Shown: positions 1 through 12,018 of the stretch, in pieces
Position numbering within the stretch: the first letter of the stretch is position 1
Layout of the letters: every line of letters begins with the position of its first letter
Source of the DNA: Cycas panzhihuaensis
Taxonomy: Eukaryota; Cycadophyta
Reading direction: 5' to 3'
Length of the DNA stretch: 64,000 bases
Assembly: GCA_023213395.1 (NCBI GenBank)
Contig: CM041465.1
Location: forward strand, 220,355,741 to 220,419,740
Translations under genes and position numbers: made by a program
Notes under the pieces: generated by a model
Database searches by the model: none
Told to the model about the DNA's origin: nothing
What the model saw: only the letters and a program-made list of their open reading frames with translations

Positions 1-1689
1 TTTTATAAATTCTCAAATTCAATTTTCAAAAGCATTAGCCCCATATCTTTAGCCCCCGGTCACCTATAGCCCTCACGTGACCTTTAGCCCATCATTAAAA
101 GGGCTAACATACCCTTATAACCTTTGTTCTTTTTTTTTTTTTTCATTTTTACATAGGGTAATTGGTATTTTTTTACTATAATATTTTACTGCATCATTAG
201 TTTCTGACAAAACCAGTCTCATTGTGTTTAAAATTTTTTGTAGATCAATTTCAACTTGTCATATGACCAATTTGGAGTCGATTTGACCCATTTTCAGTCA
301 ATTTAAAGTCAATTTGTGATTTTGAGTCTTTTTAAACTTTTTTACAAAATCACTTTTTTAACAAATTATATCTTATCACTGTAAGACTATTTTCCACGTA
401 GATCTATTTTGTAGTCATCTCTTATCAATAAAATTTATTACCATTTATTATTTTATTTTTTATGATTTATTTTAATTATTATTTTAATTGACCAAAGTGA
501 CACTTTAGTGTTTTTTTACACTTTTTAAACTTTAAAGTACATGTCACTAATTTTACTATAACTTTTCTATTTTACATCAAAATTTAGTTCTATTAGTTTT
601 TTTGGAAAGCTAACTCACTCCCCTTTGAATTAACATTATGTTTTATAAGTTTTGAACTATTTTTGCTGGTTTTTATAAGCATTAAAGTAGAGGTACTTAA
701 TAGCCTCCAATCTGCCATTATTACACATTTTGTATATAGTATTTCTCAAAATTTTTAATTGTAAAGATATTAAGTAGCTCTCTAAGATATATTTGATTAT
801 TTTATAATATTCTATAAAGTTTTATTAGCATTTTATACTATTTTGAGCTCCCTGCTCCTATTATACCTCAAAAGGAGGACTGTATCTTTGGTTCATTAAA
901 ATTTGACTTGTAGGAACCTGTTTTCAAAACGGTTAGTTCCATTAGATAGTTTTTTTATTAATCTTTTTATTGGTATAATTTCACCTTGTTCTGACATTAT
1001 TTAGTATAACTTTGGAGCTGCCAAACTTGAATTTATCTTCTAAACCTTTCTTTTAAAGGAGTTCTTCTTTTTATTCCGCATTGATCACTTATACTATATA
1101 TTTAAAACTCTCATTTGACTTTTATATAAGCTATTTTTAAGCTAATTTATAACAAAAAGTGATCTAAAACAAATGACAAGTTAAGTGGACCTGAAAATTA
1201 AACAGGTACAATTTATTTTTATTTAAAAGTTCTTCATATTCTTTATATTTCAAAGTGAAAATACTCATATATATTTTAGTTTTAGTATTATATATTATTA
1301 TCAAGGTAAAGGATTTATTGTATTGAGAGTTTATATTTATTTATTTAAAAATCAAAAGGTTAAGAATTATTTTTTATCATCAAAGTTACAATTCAGATTT
1401 GCATAATTTAAAAGAATATTTATTACATTCATTTTGGCTCCTATATTCATTTTATTTCAAAGTCTATTCCAAAGGTATACATTTATTGAAATACATTTTT
1501 TATTCATCCTTGTTAAAAAATTATATCCCTATTACACCTATAAAAGTTACATTTAGTTGATTCACTTTCAAAGGGCATTACATTTCTTTCAAAAAAATAT
1601 ATTTGAAATCATATTAGTTTGTCATTTATTGACTTCTTTAGCTTGGTAAAAGTATATCCTTTTATGTACTAAAGTTTTTTTTTAGTAAA

Positions 1690-2200
1690 ATGGTAATCAA
1701 TCATGATCAAATATAATTTCCTACATTTGATGGCCATAATTTTTCATAATGGCATAGGACAATGTAAGATTATTTCATTACACATGATCTTTGGAACTAT
1801 TTGCAACATGAATGTAATCTTAGTATTAAAGAAAATTTTAGAAAGGATAATGAAGCCTTAGAATATTATTTTGCACTATTCATGGTAGCATATTTTCTAA
1901 AGTTTGTGAATTAACAACCTCTAAATCCATATGGGATATTTTGATTTCTACTAATGAGGGAGATACCCTCAATGTATTTGATGTTGACTTTGTTAAGCAT
2001 GCGAGACAAGTGCCAGAACATGTGATTTGTAATGACAAGACCAAGGAAGATTCCAATCAAATGCATGATCATCTTGTTACACAAGAATCTGATCCTCCAT
2101 TTGAGGGGGAGATTAAATTTTATGATATGATAGAGGAGAGATATGATGATATGACAGTTGTTTACAATACAAAGTTTTCAAAAGATAAAGTTCAAGTTTA
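1690..2200 (+). pseudogene. Copia gag (UBN2/DUF4219-type) N-terminal remnant, copy 1
   Basis: Decayed start of a Copia gag, the capsid-like protein. Reading from the ATG at 1690 across stops and shifts gives the typical opening (FDGHNF then W-H) and 'ITHDLW', followed by an open stretch from 1941 to 2201 containing 'MHDHLVTQESDPPF'. The same segments occur in order in the second copy at 16875-17366, which confirms the reading. No CCHC zinc knuckle follows, so gag is cut before the nucleocapsid part. Family-level identification rests on the gag opening motif; the function is lost. Confidence 0.65.
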
Positions 2201-2459
2201 AAGTTTTCTTAAAGTTTTAGTTGACAAAGTCAAAGTTGTAGCCATAGATCTACTTTTCAATAAGCTTCATTTACTTACAGATTTTTTACAACTACATTCA
2301 CTTACAGATTTTTTGTACTACTTCATGATAGAAGGACACACGTTACTAGAAGGTTGAAGTAAGTTAATAAAGATCAAGTTAAGAGACATAATTTTAAAGT
2401 TTTTTTCAAGTATAAATTCCATAAGTTTAAAGAGAAGACAAGTGTTCATGATGACCATT

Positions 2460-2470
2460 AAGGGGGAGAA
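2460..2470 (+). promoter_or_regulatory. Polypurine tract of copy 1
   Basis: AAGGGGGAGAA lies directly before the 3' LTR start. It is the plus-strand priming site of an LTR retrotransposon. The matching site in copy 2 is AAGGAGGAGAA. Confidence 0.7.
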
Positions 2471-2884
2471 TATTAGAGTTAATAGTCATCACCCCACTCC
2501 CACCTTCTAACCAGGAGTGTACACCTCATCTTCATCAATTTACATATGTGGGTGCTTACATGTGTAGGTAAGTACAATGTAAGTTTAGTTGATTTGAGTT
2601 AAGTTTACTTTGAATTAAATTTATATTATTTTATTGTTATTTAAATTTTAGGTATTGAGGAGTTTCCCTCTTCCTCCAAACTATATAATTTGAGGGGTGT
2701 ACAACCTTGGTATTTTTAGATACCGCCTTCATTGTGGACATTTGTATTACTCTCTTCACAAACATGGATTGAATATACAAGTTTTATGTGTTTATGCTAC
2801 TATGCAACAATGATGTATTGATGTATTGATTTATGATTACCTCTTTCATGTTTTGCAATATTCTTCATGATTTTATTTCATTCA
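2471..2884 (+). repeat. 3' LTR of copy 1 (about 414 bp)
   Basis: Starts TATTAGAGTTAATAG (TG eroded to TA) right after the purine tract and ends ...TTATTTCATTCA. It aligns with 17630-18016, which starts TGTTGGGATTAATG and ends ...TTATTTCTTTCA. Shared internal blocks include the 'CACCCCACTCCCACCTTC' stretch and 'TATGCTACTATGCAACAATG'. Confidence 0.75.
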
Positions 2885-3310
2885 GGTGCCCCAAGTAGAA
2901 GAAGTAAAATCAATTAATACGATTATCAAGGATTGAGGAAGCGAGAGCATCAACTTTAAGATTAAAAAATCATGGTATGTACTATATGGTTACTAAGGTA
3001 AATAGGGACAACAATGATGAGGCATGATGATGCAAAGAAAGGAGTCATGGAGAGTGGACCTGGTACATCCCAACTAACTAATAAATTACAACCTAAGAAT
3101 TGACATACAAAGTAATAGGTCCAAGGCAAAAGTGAGAGACATCTAACAAGGCTCCTATAATTGCAAGGTATTTAACTTCATTGTTGGTTGCCTTAGGTAT
3201 AAAGAAACCTATGGAAAGGAGGGGACTTACTAATTGGTCATAAATTACCCAAGCAGAAGTAGACAGTCTTGGGATTCCACTACTACCCTCATCAATGAAG
3301 ATACTCAATG
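2885..3310 (-). pseudogene. Archaeal-type (second) RNase H domain of G1, truncated
   Basis: Reading down from about 3310, a 71-residue open frame (3093-3308) shows an RNase H beginning ('SIFIDEGSSG', with the first acidic residue), 'WVIYDQ', 'SIGFFIPKATNNEVKYLAI' with the conserved N-N-E stretch, and 'GPITLYVNS', where the family normally has D-S. After a stop, 'NLKVDALASSI' near 2930 matches the usual end of plant Tat aRNase H domains (N-x-K-A-D-A-L-A). The domain lies downstream of integrase; in Tat elements it is more often between RNase H and integrase. Copy 1 interrupts it at 2884/2885. Confidence 0.7.
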
Positions 3311-4500
3311 TTATGGGAATGAGAGAATCTAAATAATGATACTATGTGATCAATAAAGAAAGGTGTGGGAATCAATCAATAAGGAGATGGTGGTAGAAAT
3401 AGATCTATGACTATGATGAAGTAAGAAGAAGAAACCCAAGTAAGACAATTATAATCAAGGTGACAAGCAGGGTTCAATCATAACTAAGGCCATAGTGGAC
3501 CCAAGCATCTAGATCCAAAAATCCCAAATGACTCATCTAATGAACCCAACCTATAAATAGATAGGTGGGGATGAAGTTATCACATAACTTACCTTGGATT
3601 ACAAGAGGATAAAAATAATAAACTTAGTTTTTATATTCTTTCAACTTTCTTTTCTTTTCTTTTCTTTGCTTCACTTTTTCCTTTTTCTTTCTTTTTTACT
3701 TTTCATAAGAATGGGATCATAATTATCTTCTTAAGAAACTCTTCTACTTAACATAGCAAGGATTTCTCCTTTTTAATAGAATCTTAAAGGGAAAGGGGTC
3801 AATCTCCTTAAGGAATGAACCATGGGAAGAAAAAAGGAAATCAAAATCATGGTGTCTCCAAGCATGAAAGGAAAGTAGTAGAATGAGTATATGTTTTGAA
3901 GGAATAATAAAGAGAACCAAGGATAATAAAAACAATCAATAATTGGTGGTATATGACCAAAAAGGGAATCCTAAAGTTAACCAACTAGCAAGTAAAAATG
4001 AGGTCTGAATTAACAAGGTAACAGACTAACAAATAAAAGTGAACTCTCAATGAATAAGTGAATACTTGAAGTTGACAAGGATTATTTCTCTTTCTAAGAT
4101 AAAAGTATAATAAAGGTAAGGGCATAGGTCCTCTTTTGAGTGTGGGAATTAAAGGAGAACAAGATCTAAATGATGGTAAACTCACAACCAATGTAAGTGC
4201 TAGAGAGAGCATACAACTTACACAATTATGGGTTGGATCTATCATAAAAACACCACAATGTTTAATAAAAGGAAGAAAGTATCAGAAAGAAAGGAAGATT
4301 TTGCCCATAGTTTTAGCTCATTAGGCAAAGATACAAGTTTTAGAGTAACTAATCTTTTGAAAAGAAGGGATTTGCCCATAGTTTAATCTCATTAGGTAGA
4401 GGTATTAGATTTAGAGCTGTAGTTTATTCTTATTGCAAAGGAAGTTACACGCATGTTGTTAGGCATAAAATATTCTTAAATATTGTGAATTAATAGGTCC
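3311..4500 (-). other. Spacer between integrase and aRNase H of G1
   Basis: About 1.2 kb with no protein domain I can recognise on either strand. A repeated phrase, 'TTTGCCCATAGTTT' with 'CTCATTAGG', occurs at about 4300-4325 and 4370-4400, suggesting a local duplication of about 65 bp. The short open frames at 3744-3935, 3985-4245 and 4136-4324 carry no motifs. Confidence 0.4.
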
Positions 4501-4509
4501 CTTGAACTC

Positions 4510-5560
4510 TAATCCTTCCAATGTCAAAATCTGGTAGGATCTATTAGTTAAGTCCTCAATTATTAAGAAATCTCTTGTCTATTTGGGAGAAAACTTCCAT
4601 TGCCTATCATGTAAATATTCCAATTTCAAAACCTTATCACCCACATTAAACTTTCTAGGCCTAAGATACCTATCATATGCAGCTTAAACCCTAGCTTTAT
4701 ATGCAATATTATTTTGTAAGGCTTGCAAGCAAGTCTCATCTAATTTCTCCAGCTCCAAAAGGTAAGATTCCCTTTGGAACTACTTGTCAGTAAATTCCTT
4801 TAATAAGACGTGTAGAGAAAGAATTTTAACCTCTAATAGTAAAACAGCTTTGACAGCATAAACAAGAGAGAATGGTGTCATACCCATTGCATTTCTGATG
4901 GTAGTCCTATAGGGCCATAATGTAGAAAACAACTAAGACTACCAATGCCTATGAGAAGTAGCAATAGTCTTAACTAAAATCTCAGCTAAGATCTTGTTAA
5001 ATGCTTCCACTTGGCCATTCGCCTGAGGATGATATGCGGTAGATATCCTATGAGTAATATGAAACTTACTACATAGTTCACTAACATGGGGATTATAAAA
5101 TGAAGTTCCATTATCAGTAATGATAATATTTGGTATCCTAAATCTACAAATAATATATTGAAATATGAAAGTAGTGATGATCTTTCTAGTATCAAAGACC
5201 AATGGGATAGCTTCACTCCACTTCGTAAAGTATTTAGTTGTAATTAGAATAAATTTATGCCCATTTGAAGATGTTGGAAAGATCTATCCAATGAGTTTGA
5301 GGCCCCATTAGGAGAAAGGCCAAGGTGAAACTATGGATTTCATTTCTTGAAAGGGTTAATAGATTAAAGTTATGTAGGATTGGCATTTTTAGCATCTTTG
5401 GACGAAAGAGTGGGCATCCTTAAATAAGGTAGGCTAATAATAACACATATGAAGAATGCATTGAGCCATCAATCGACCACCAAAATGTCCACCACATATA
5501 CCTTCATGAGATTCTATCAAAGCAATTAAAGATTCATTGGTTAAAAGACACCTAAGTAGA
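4510..5560 (-). pseudogene. Integrase of Gypsy G1
   Basis: DDE integrase that inserts the element's cDNA. Reading downward: an HHCC-like zinc-binding region ('HEGICGGHFGG' near 5500, then C-x2-C around 5410), a core with 'WSEAIPL' and 'TDNGTSF' (second Asp) near 5110, and 'YHPQANGQVEAFNK' (Glu) near 5020. The C-terminal part continues with 'YRTTIRNAMGMTPFSLVY' and 'LRPRKFNVGDKVLK', ending near 4500. The longest open piece is 4939-5202; stops interrupt the rest. The family assignment is clear, and the gene is dead. Confidence 0.8.
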
Positions 5561-5879
5561 ACTCTATCAAAAGAATGTTTATATAAGGTATCATCCAACA
5601 AAAGATACTATTTAGCAGTAGCACAAATTAGTCTTCTCTTCTTTGAGGTAGCAACAGAAGGAAAATATTGATCATGAAGATACGATCTAATCTCTCCATA
5701 CTATGGGTTATTAGAAGGAATGCCCTAGATATGGAAGATATATTCATCAAGAAGGGAATCATCAATAGGCTGGCAAGAATGATTTGGAAGAGGCGCATTA
5801 GCCATGATCTTTAGAATGATCATGCCTTTCTTAGACTTCCTACTGATCACTTGTAAATCAAATTCTTGAAGTAGTAAGG

Positions 5880-6300
5880 ACCACTTACCTAGTCAACCAG
5901 TAAGGTTAGGCTTAGTAAGTAAGTACCTTATAGGATCAGATTCAATAATAAGATGGAATTTATTCCCAAGAAGGTAATGGCAGAGCTTCTTAGTGGTGAA
6001 AACTAAGGCAAGAAATTCTTTCTTAAGAAAAGGATAATGAAACTCAACTGCTATAAGGGTCCTACTAATAAAATATATAGCCCTTTCTTTTCTAAAATTA
6101 TCTTCTTGCACTAACATGCCCATTAGTGATTCCTTGGTAGTTGAAGTGTATAGGATGAATGACTTATCAAACCTTGGTGGAGTAAGAACTAGAGCAAAAA
6201 CCAAGGCTTGCTTCATCCTATCAAAGGACTATTGAACTTGGGGAGTCCATTGCAATTCAATTCCTTTCTTTAATAGGTTAGTGATAGGCTTAGCATCTAA
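5880..6300 (-). pseudogene. RNase H of Gypsy G1 (RT-associated)
   Basis: RNase H domain that normally follows Gypsy RT and degrades RNA in RNA:DNA hybrids. The open frame 5893-6216 contains 'FILYTSTTKESLMGMLVQ' (normally Y-x-D-A-S; the catalytic Asp is replaced), 'RAIYFISRTL', 'YPFLKKEFLALVFTTKKLCHYL' and 'SDPIRYLLTKPNLTG'. It sits between RT and integrase, as in all Ty3/Gypsy. Loss of the first Asp and flanking stops indicate inactivity. Confidence 0.75.
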
Positions 6301-6399
6301 GGCAAAGTCAGCGATGAAACGTCTTAGAAAACCAAGTCTACCTAGAAAAGACTTTATTTATTTTTAGGTCTTTGGATGAGGTATTTGAATGATAACCTC

Positions 6400-7135
6400 T
6401 ATCTTCTCAGGATCAATTATAATCCCATCTTGGGAAATAATGTTTCCCAATATTTTTCCTTACATAATGACAAAAACACACTTGGAAGAATTTAAGCATA
6501 AACAATACCTTTTGCATCTTTGAAAAATGGTTATAAGATCATGCAAATGATCAAATATTTTGTGCAAAAGGGTGAGTATATCATCTAAATAAATAGAAAT
6601 AATATTGTCAATCAGGTAATGGAAGATATGAACCATAGCCCTTTGATATATTGCACTAGCATTCTTTAATCCAAATGGCATGACTTTGTAAACGAAGGTG
6701 CCTAAAGGAGTAGTAAAAATAGTCTTATGGCAGTCACGAGGTATAATAGAGATCTAATTATACCTTGAAAACTCATTCATAAGAGACATTACCTCAAAAC
6801 CAACTATCTAGTCCCAAATTTGATTAAGGAATAGAAGAGGAAAATTATCTTTGGGACATGCATCATTAGTGTCATGAAAGTCTATGCAAATTTGAATTAT
6901 ACCATTCTTCTTTGCTACAAGAACTATGTTAGAGACCCATTGGGAGTAATCGACACTCTCAATGAATCTAGCTAGTAATAACTTCTCCACTTCTTGCTTG
7001 ATGGTAAGAGAGAGACATGGATGGATAGGATGTTACTTTTGTTATTTAGGTTTTATGCCAGGAATAACGATAATGTTATATTTAACTATTTAGGAGTCAA
7101 GGCCTTACATCTCTTTATAGTCCCACATAAAAACC
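6400..7135 (-). pseudogene. Reverse transcriptase of Gypsy G1
   Basis: Gypsy RT in pieces. 6808-6990 holds 'IVLVAKKNGIIQICIDFHD' and 'NDACPKDNFPL', the classic finger/palm stretch of Tat-like RT. 6460-6681 holds 'MPFGLKNASAIYQRAM' and 'IYLDDILTLLHK', so the YxDD catalytic box is still intact. The segment below 6460 continues through 'LGKHYFPRWDYN'-like decayed sequence to RNase H. At least three stops separate the pieces. Confidence 0.8.
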
Positions 7136-7983
7136 TAGTAGAACTCGCAAAAAAGATCCTTAAACTCAGTGATCTCTTGGGAAGTAAAACTAGCTCCCAA
7201 CTTGATGATTCTAGGGGTATCTTCTATTTCTATATCTACATCGATGGTTTGTTCCATAATCATTGCATTCCCTTCCTCAAAATGAGGAGGAGTAGGTTCA
7301 ATTGAAGAAATAGACTCATGAGGTTGAGAATGATAAACTATAACATTAGAAAATCCTAACTTGTAATGTCCATAAGGAAGACCAAGAGATGAACCTGTTA
7401 AATGCTCCACGATTGCTTCATCATTCTCAAAATGATCAAGGTGAAAGAGATTAACGAGGTGAAGGTTCTTAGATTGAGAAACAAAAGATGGAAGAGGACC
7501 AACTAAAGAGTTTAGAATGGACATAAACTTGATAATTGATACAACTTGGGAAAAGGAGATAAGCATATCTATGAACTCCCAAATTGAAGAAAAAGCATGA
7601 ATGAACTCTTGATTATACATGCCATAATCAAGGTGAGATGGAGATATCAAGACAAGCAAAGATAGGAGAGGGTCCACATGAGGATAAGAAAGTAATAAGA
7701 GAGTAGAAATGGAATTAACTTCCCATACTATAGTGGAGGTTCCAAATCTAGCTTGACCTGTATGAAATACCTTAGTATCTTTATCATCTAATACTAGATC
7801 TGGGTGTTGATGCAACAACATCTTCTTCTCATGCCTATTTAACCATGTCTTAAAGAAAAAGGAATGAGAGAAAGATGGAAAAGCAATAACACGTGAGTCA
7901 TGTGCAATGATACTTGAAGAAGTAGCTGTTAAGTAAGTGGTCATATAAGGAACTACTAAATTTTCCCCTAAGGGCAAGCACAA
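7135..7983 (-). pseudogene. Long open frame linking protease and RT in G1 (282 codons)
   Basis: The longest open frame in the window that is not simple repeat. Its C-terminus, 'FTSQEITEFKDLFCEFY', matches the start of Gypsy RT modules (x-E-x-F-x-D-x-F-x-W-S-Y-E-E-M), and the codons just below (7134-7090) continue as 'VFMWDYKEM'. Upstream lie acidic, low-complexity linker residues ('DVDIEIEDTPRIIKLG'), typical of Tat/Ogre polyproteins between protease and RT. Its survival in a decayed element may be chance. No separate function is claimed. Confidence 0.55.
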
Positions 7984-8399
7984 AACCTATAAGAAACAAG
8001 TGTGAACAAGATTTGTATTAATAAGGTCACTTTAGGATGGTCCTTGATAAGGTATGATAGAACGAGAAGCCATTTCTTCTTCTAAAATAGAAGAAGAAGG
8101 AACCGAAAGGGGATCAATTGAATCTAAAGGAATTGGAATGGATAAGGAACCTAATGATAAAAGGACAACCTTAACTAAATCCACATCCTTTACTTCTAGA
8201 TGAGTTGAAGGAGCTTCAATAGCAAAGTATTATCCTAAACCAAGTAATTGAAATAAATACTTTGTAGAGTTAGAAGATTCACTAGGTTCTGTAAAAGTGT
8301 CAATGAGAGAGACCGATTATTTAATAGGTTTAGGCTTCCATTTGACAACCTTAAGTTCTCCCTCATGGATGAACCTAAGTTCACCAAAAAGGGATGAAC

Positions 8400-8830
8400 A
8401 AACTATTACCATTTGGGTGATCCATGGTATACCTAAAAGGATATTATACTCTAAGTCCAAGTCAATAATAGTAAGGTCAAGAAGTTAATCGCCTTATCTT
8501 CTAATGTGAGTGGAAGAGTAACTTGACCCAAGGGTACCTTTTGATTCTTGTCATACCCTTGGCAGATCCAATCATATAGATCAAAGATGGAAATCTCCAA
8601 ATCCTCGACAAGACGAAGAGGAATTACATTGACAAATGATCCTTCATCAATGATAACCCACTTGATATTGATATCATCCTTGATGATCTCAATGTAAAAT
8701 AGTGGAATATTATTTTGCGCGTGGGTGGAATGATTGGGTAAAGTAGCAAGGTCAAAGGAAATGGTAGAAGTAGGTGAAGAAGATACCACAGGAACTCCCA
8801 ATGAATCAAATAAAAGTTGATATTACTCAG
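8400..8830 (-). pseudogene. Aspartic protease of Gypsy G1
   Basis: Retropepsin that cuts the polyprotein. The open frame 8451-8801 has 'PLFYIEIIKDDINIKWVII' followed by 'DEGSFVNVIPLRLVEDL'. The family has D-G/S-G-S/A-S at the active site, so here the D is kept and the next residue is E. 'GYDKNQKVPLGQVTLPL' then follows, the usual flap and C-terminal stretch of Tat/Ogre-type proteases. The domain continues in another frame below 8460. Confidence 0.7.
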
Positions 8831-9089
8831 GGTAACACTTGAGCAAATCGATATCGACATGTCCATAAGAATGGTCCTTAATTTATCTACCAAAAAGAAA
8901 AATCCATCATTTAAACTAGAAGGAATGGACCTAAACTTGATGGGATGGAGGGGTACTAGAGGTAAAGAGTCAGGATTCCTCGCCATCAAATCATCAGATA
9001 ATTTAGATGGTTTAACACTCTTGGAAGTCTCCACCATGTTTATGATTCTCTTGGTATCACCACCTTTAGGAGTTAGATGAGGTCAATTG

Positions 9090-11560
9090 GTGCTTCTTCT
9101 TACTTGATCATTTGCAGGAGTGGTAGTCTTCTTTAACGAATCAGAGCTTGAAGGTTGGTCTTCATTGTCTTGTATATGCTTCCCTTTTCCTTTATCTTCT
9201 TTACTAGTTTTCTCACTATGTTGAGGCAACAAATCCTTATGGATCATTTGGTCTTATGATGATTTAGAAGAATGATTTACTTGAGTGTTTGTGTTATGGA
9301 CTATATTTTGAATGGTTCAACACTCACTTCTATCATGTGTATCTATCTGATGATAAGAGCACCTTCATCTTTCTAGATGAAGGAGGAGGTGGGGGAGGAG
9401 CTTATTTCTTCCTCCCCTCAGTCAAGTAAATCACTTTGGTTTCTTGAGAGGATTGAGCAGGAGGTGTACTATCAATATGTAACTTGCTGTTGATCGCACG
9501 CTTAAGTGATTTAATTAAAGAAGTAAGATGATTTTATGTAAGCTTAGGATGAGTAGCCTTCATAAGATGAACTGGATCCTTAGAAGGTATATGTTTCCTA
9601 ACCTTCTTAATACTTGCTTGTATTTTGAAAGTCTCTAATGCCAAATAGTAGTTAAGTTGCTTCTTCGTATATTTGAGGACCAAGTTTCAAAACTTCTAAA
9701 TGTATATGGGGTCTCAACATATTGGTAAATAGATTAAATAGCAAACTAGAATCAAGGTATGAATGGTAAGCATGAACTTGATCTTGAAATCTCCTAATAA
9801 AATCTGTTGAAGTTTCATCATTGTTTTGTTTAATTGCAAGCAAGGATTTGATGCCTGACTTGAATGGTCATGCTACATCAAAATAATTGATGAAAGAGTC
9901 AACTAGTTGTTGGAACGAGAGAATCAAAACTGAAGGAAGTCGAAAAAACCACTTCAAAGCATTGCCTTGGAGCAATTTCAGAAATAGATGTATCATAAAA
10001 TAATCATATGGCATAAAATTTGTGTAGGCAAGCACAAATGCCTATATATGGGAGGCAGGGTCTTGAGATAAATCACCAGAAAACGTAGGTAATTTAGGAA
10101 GGAATGGTGGCATAGGTGACAGCAAAACCTCATGTAGAAAGGGAGACTTCATATAGTGTAAGAAGGGTCTCCTTGGCCTCAACATAATAGGACATTGAGG
10201 TAAGTATGATGGATAAGGAATAGATAAATACATAGGTTATTGTGATTATGGTTGTTATGAAACACCATAAAGTGGAAGAGTAGAAGGAGGAATAAACCAC
10301 GCTATGGGATTAACTACATAATTGGTTTGAGGTATGAGGTTTTATGGGAAACTTGAATTATAGGTGTAGAAAAGGTTGGGTTAAGGGCTAGGCCTAGGAA
10401 TATGTGAAGAAGATATGGGCCTAGAAGTCCCCAATAGTTGTGATTACCCTACCAAAGCATGTGAATTTAGTAATTGAGCATGAAAAACATGTTGCAATAA
10501 GGAAATCATGTTAGATGCTCTAGGTGATGGTGGACAAGGCCTAACACCTTGAGATCCAATAGTATGTGACACATCATGGGGTACCTAAGTGGTAGAAGAA
10601 ACAGGGTGTAACGAGGCAATCCTAGTGGAATAAGACTAAATGGGTCAAAAACTAGGTGAAGCCATAATCGTTTGACTAGAAGTAGGTATGTGGATAGAGC
10701 TAGGAATGTCATAAGCCACTTTGGTAGTATCACCTCCGTGAGTAAGAGGTATGGAATGGGAAGATTGAGCCTAAACCTGCTACCTAGGAGAGGGTTTATG
10801 AGGTTATGAATGAGTTGATTTGTGATTATCAACTTCTTCTATAAGCAAAGACTAAGGTTGTGAAGCAGGTCTTGGTGAAGGAGGATGAGAGAGATGAGGG
10901 GACCATATAGTTTTAGGTGGAAGGTCTACCTCAATCCACTCATAATCTTCACCTAAGGGATTAGTCTGGACATGTTATGGTAAAGATGACATAGAATGAG
11001 TCTCTAAGTGAAATGGATCATGATAACTAGGCATTCATAGTGGGGTAAGGATCCTCGTAAGAATTGACTCAGGAAAAGATCGATGTAATTGAGTAGCAAG
11101 TAGTTCTTCCTATGGGAAAGAATGATCCGCAAAAGAAGGATCATCAGGATGCTGCGAAGGATCTAGATATCCCTGCTTCACTAGTATGTTATATAGTTAT
11201 GTTGAATCTTTAGGAGGATAAACATATGCATCATGTGCTTAAAACTCTAAGGATTTGGTATATGATGATGAAACATCCTAACCAAGGTGTAATGGGCACA
11301 TTTGAGAATCAAGCAGAAGGCCTTAAAGTCTTAATAAGCACCTAAGTGTAGGTATTGTAGTTTCCATAGCTTTACTTGAAGATAAATGGTGGGTAACTTT
11401 GGGAATCTATAGTAAAGAGAAATGGGGAAAATATCAATTAAACTCCATAAGAATAATTAGGAGATCAATTAAAATGCCTTTATATTGACCCTGGGATAAA
11501 TTCAAGATAGATTTGAGCTCGAATAATTGCTCCATGGCTCTAGAATCTTCCACATAGTCA
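9090..11560 (-). pseudogene. gag region of Gypsy G1
   Basis: Capsid/nucleocapsid region, heavily broken. The clearest part is 9652-9843, 'TSTDFIRRFQDQVHAYH' and 'LFTNMLRPHIHLEVL', a Retrotrans_gag core that continues upwards to about 10040 in another frame. Near 9320-9380 a reading of 'CSYHQIDTHDRSEC' resembles the C-x2-H...H-x4-C knuckle of Tat/Ogre gag. The open frame 10506-10832 is hydrophobic and probably not the gag frame. From 10240 to 11560 only scattered Pro/Ser-rich fragments remain. Confidence 0.55.
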
Positions 11561-12006
11561 TATGGGTCCTAGTGTGAACATAGCAAAAAATAGCCAAAAA
11601 CTCCTCTTAGATGGACTAAAAAATAGCCCTCATGCACTTGCATGGATGTATGATCCTCTTATAAACACAGTTAAGAAGCAAAATAAAGTTCCCACAAGAA
11701 GATTTGAAACCACAACAAGTTATAATGAGAGAAAATGAACTTTAAATAGGTTGAAATGACAGAAATGACACATCATCGAAGCTTAAAACTATAATAGTGA
11801 TGAGAGGGCACTACTACCAGATGGTTGAGTAGTAAATAGGAGCTACTATATGGAGAAAACACCCTATAATAGTGTTAGATTTGCTACAAACTACTGAAAC
11901 TAGGTGAAAAATAAAGAAATAAAGGTGAATGGGGTGTACTTATTCATGAATAAGCCACTTTTTCATAACCAAACTCATAAAATACTAAATAAAATACACA
12001 TTAGAA
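11561..12006 (-). other. Untranslated leader of G1
   Basis: Noncoding A+T-rich sequence between PBS and gag. It resembles 12711-13080 by eye (for example 'GGTGAATGGGGTGTACTTATT' against 'AGAAATGGGGTGTTATTTTA', and a nearby 'ATAAGCCACTTTTTCATAACC'), supporting G1 and G2 as one family. Confidence 0.5.
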
Positions 12007-12018
12007 GCACTAATACCA
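12007..12018 (-). promoter_or_regulatory. tRNA primer binding site of G1
   Basis: On the minus strand, TGGTATTAGTGC lies immediately after the LTR end. The usual plant site complementary to initiator Met-tRNA is TGGTATCAGAGC, so it is eroded at a few positions. Confidence 0.6.

Larger units (their letters stand above)
1..2884 (+). mobile_element. Internally deleted Copia derivative, copy 1 (5' end outside window)
   Basis: Plus-strand non-autonomous Ty1/Copia-type element. It reads as a long A+T-rich leader (1 to about 1689), the N-terminal part of a UBN2-type gag (1690-2200), a short tail resembling the extreme C-terminus of Copia RNase H (about 2395-2460), a purine tract and a 3' LTR (2471-2884). 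Protease, integrase and reverse transcriptase are missing. The whole stretch aligns by eye with 15600-18016, including the same internal junction, so the deleted form itself appears to have transposed. Its right end interrupts the aRNase H of the Gypsy element that follows. The 5' LTR and PBS would lie left of the window. Confidence 0.75.

Noticed and set aside
6994-7305. 103-codon plus-strand frame over G1
   Set aside because: Antisense to the RT linker of G1; no recognisable domain.
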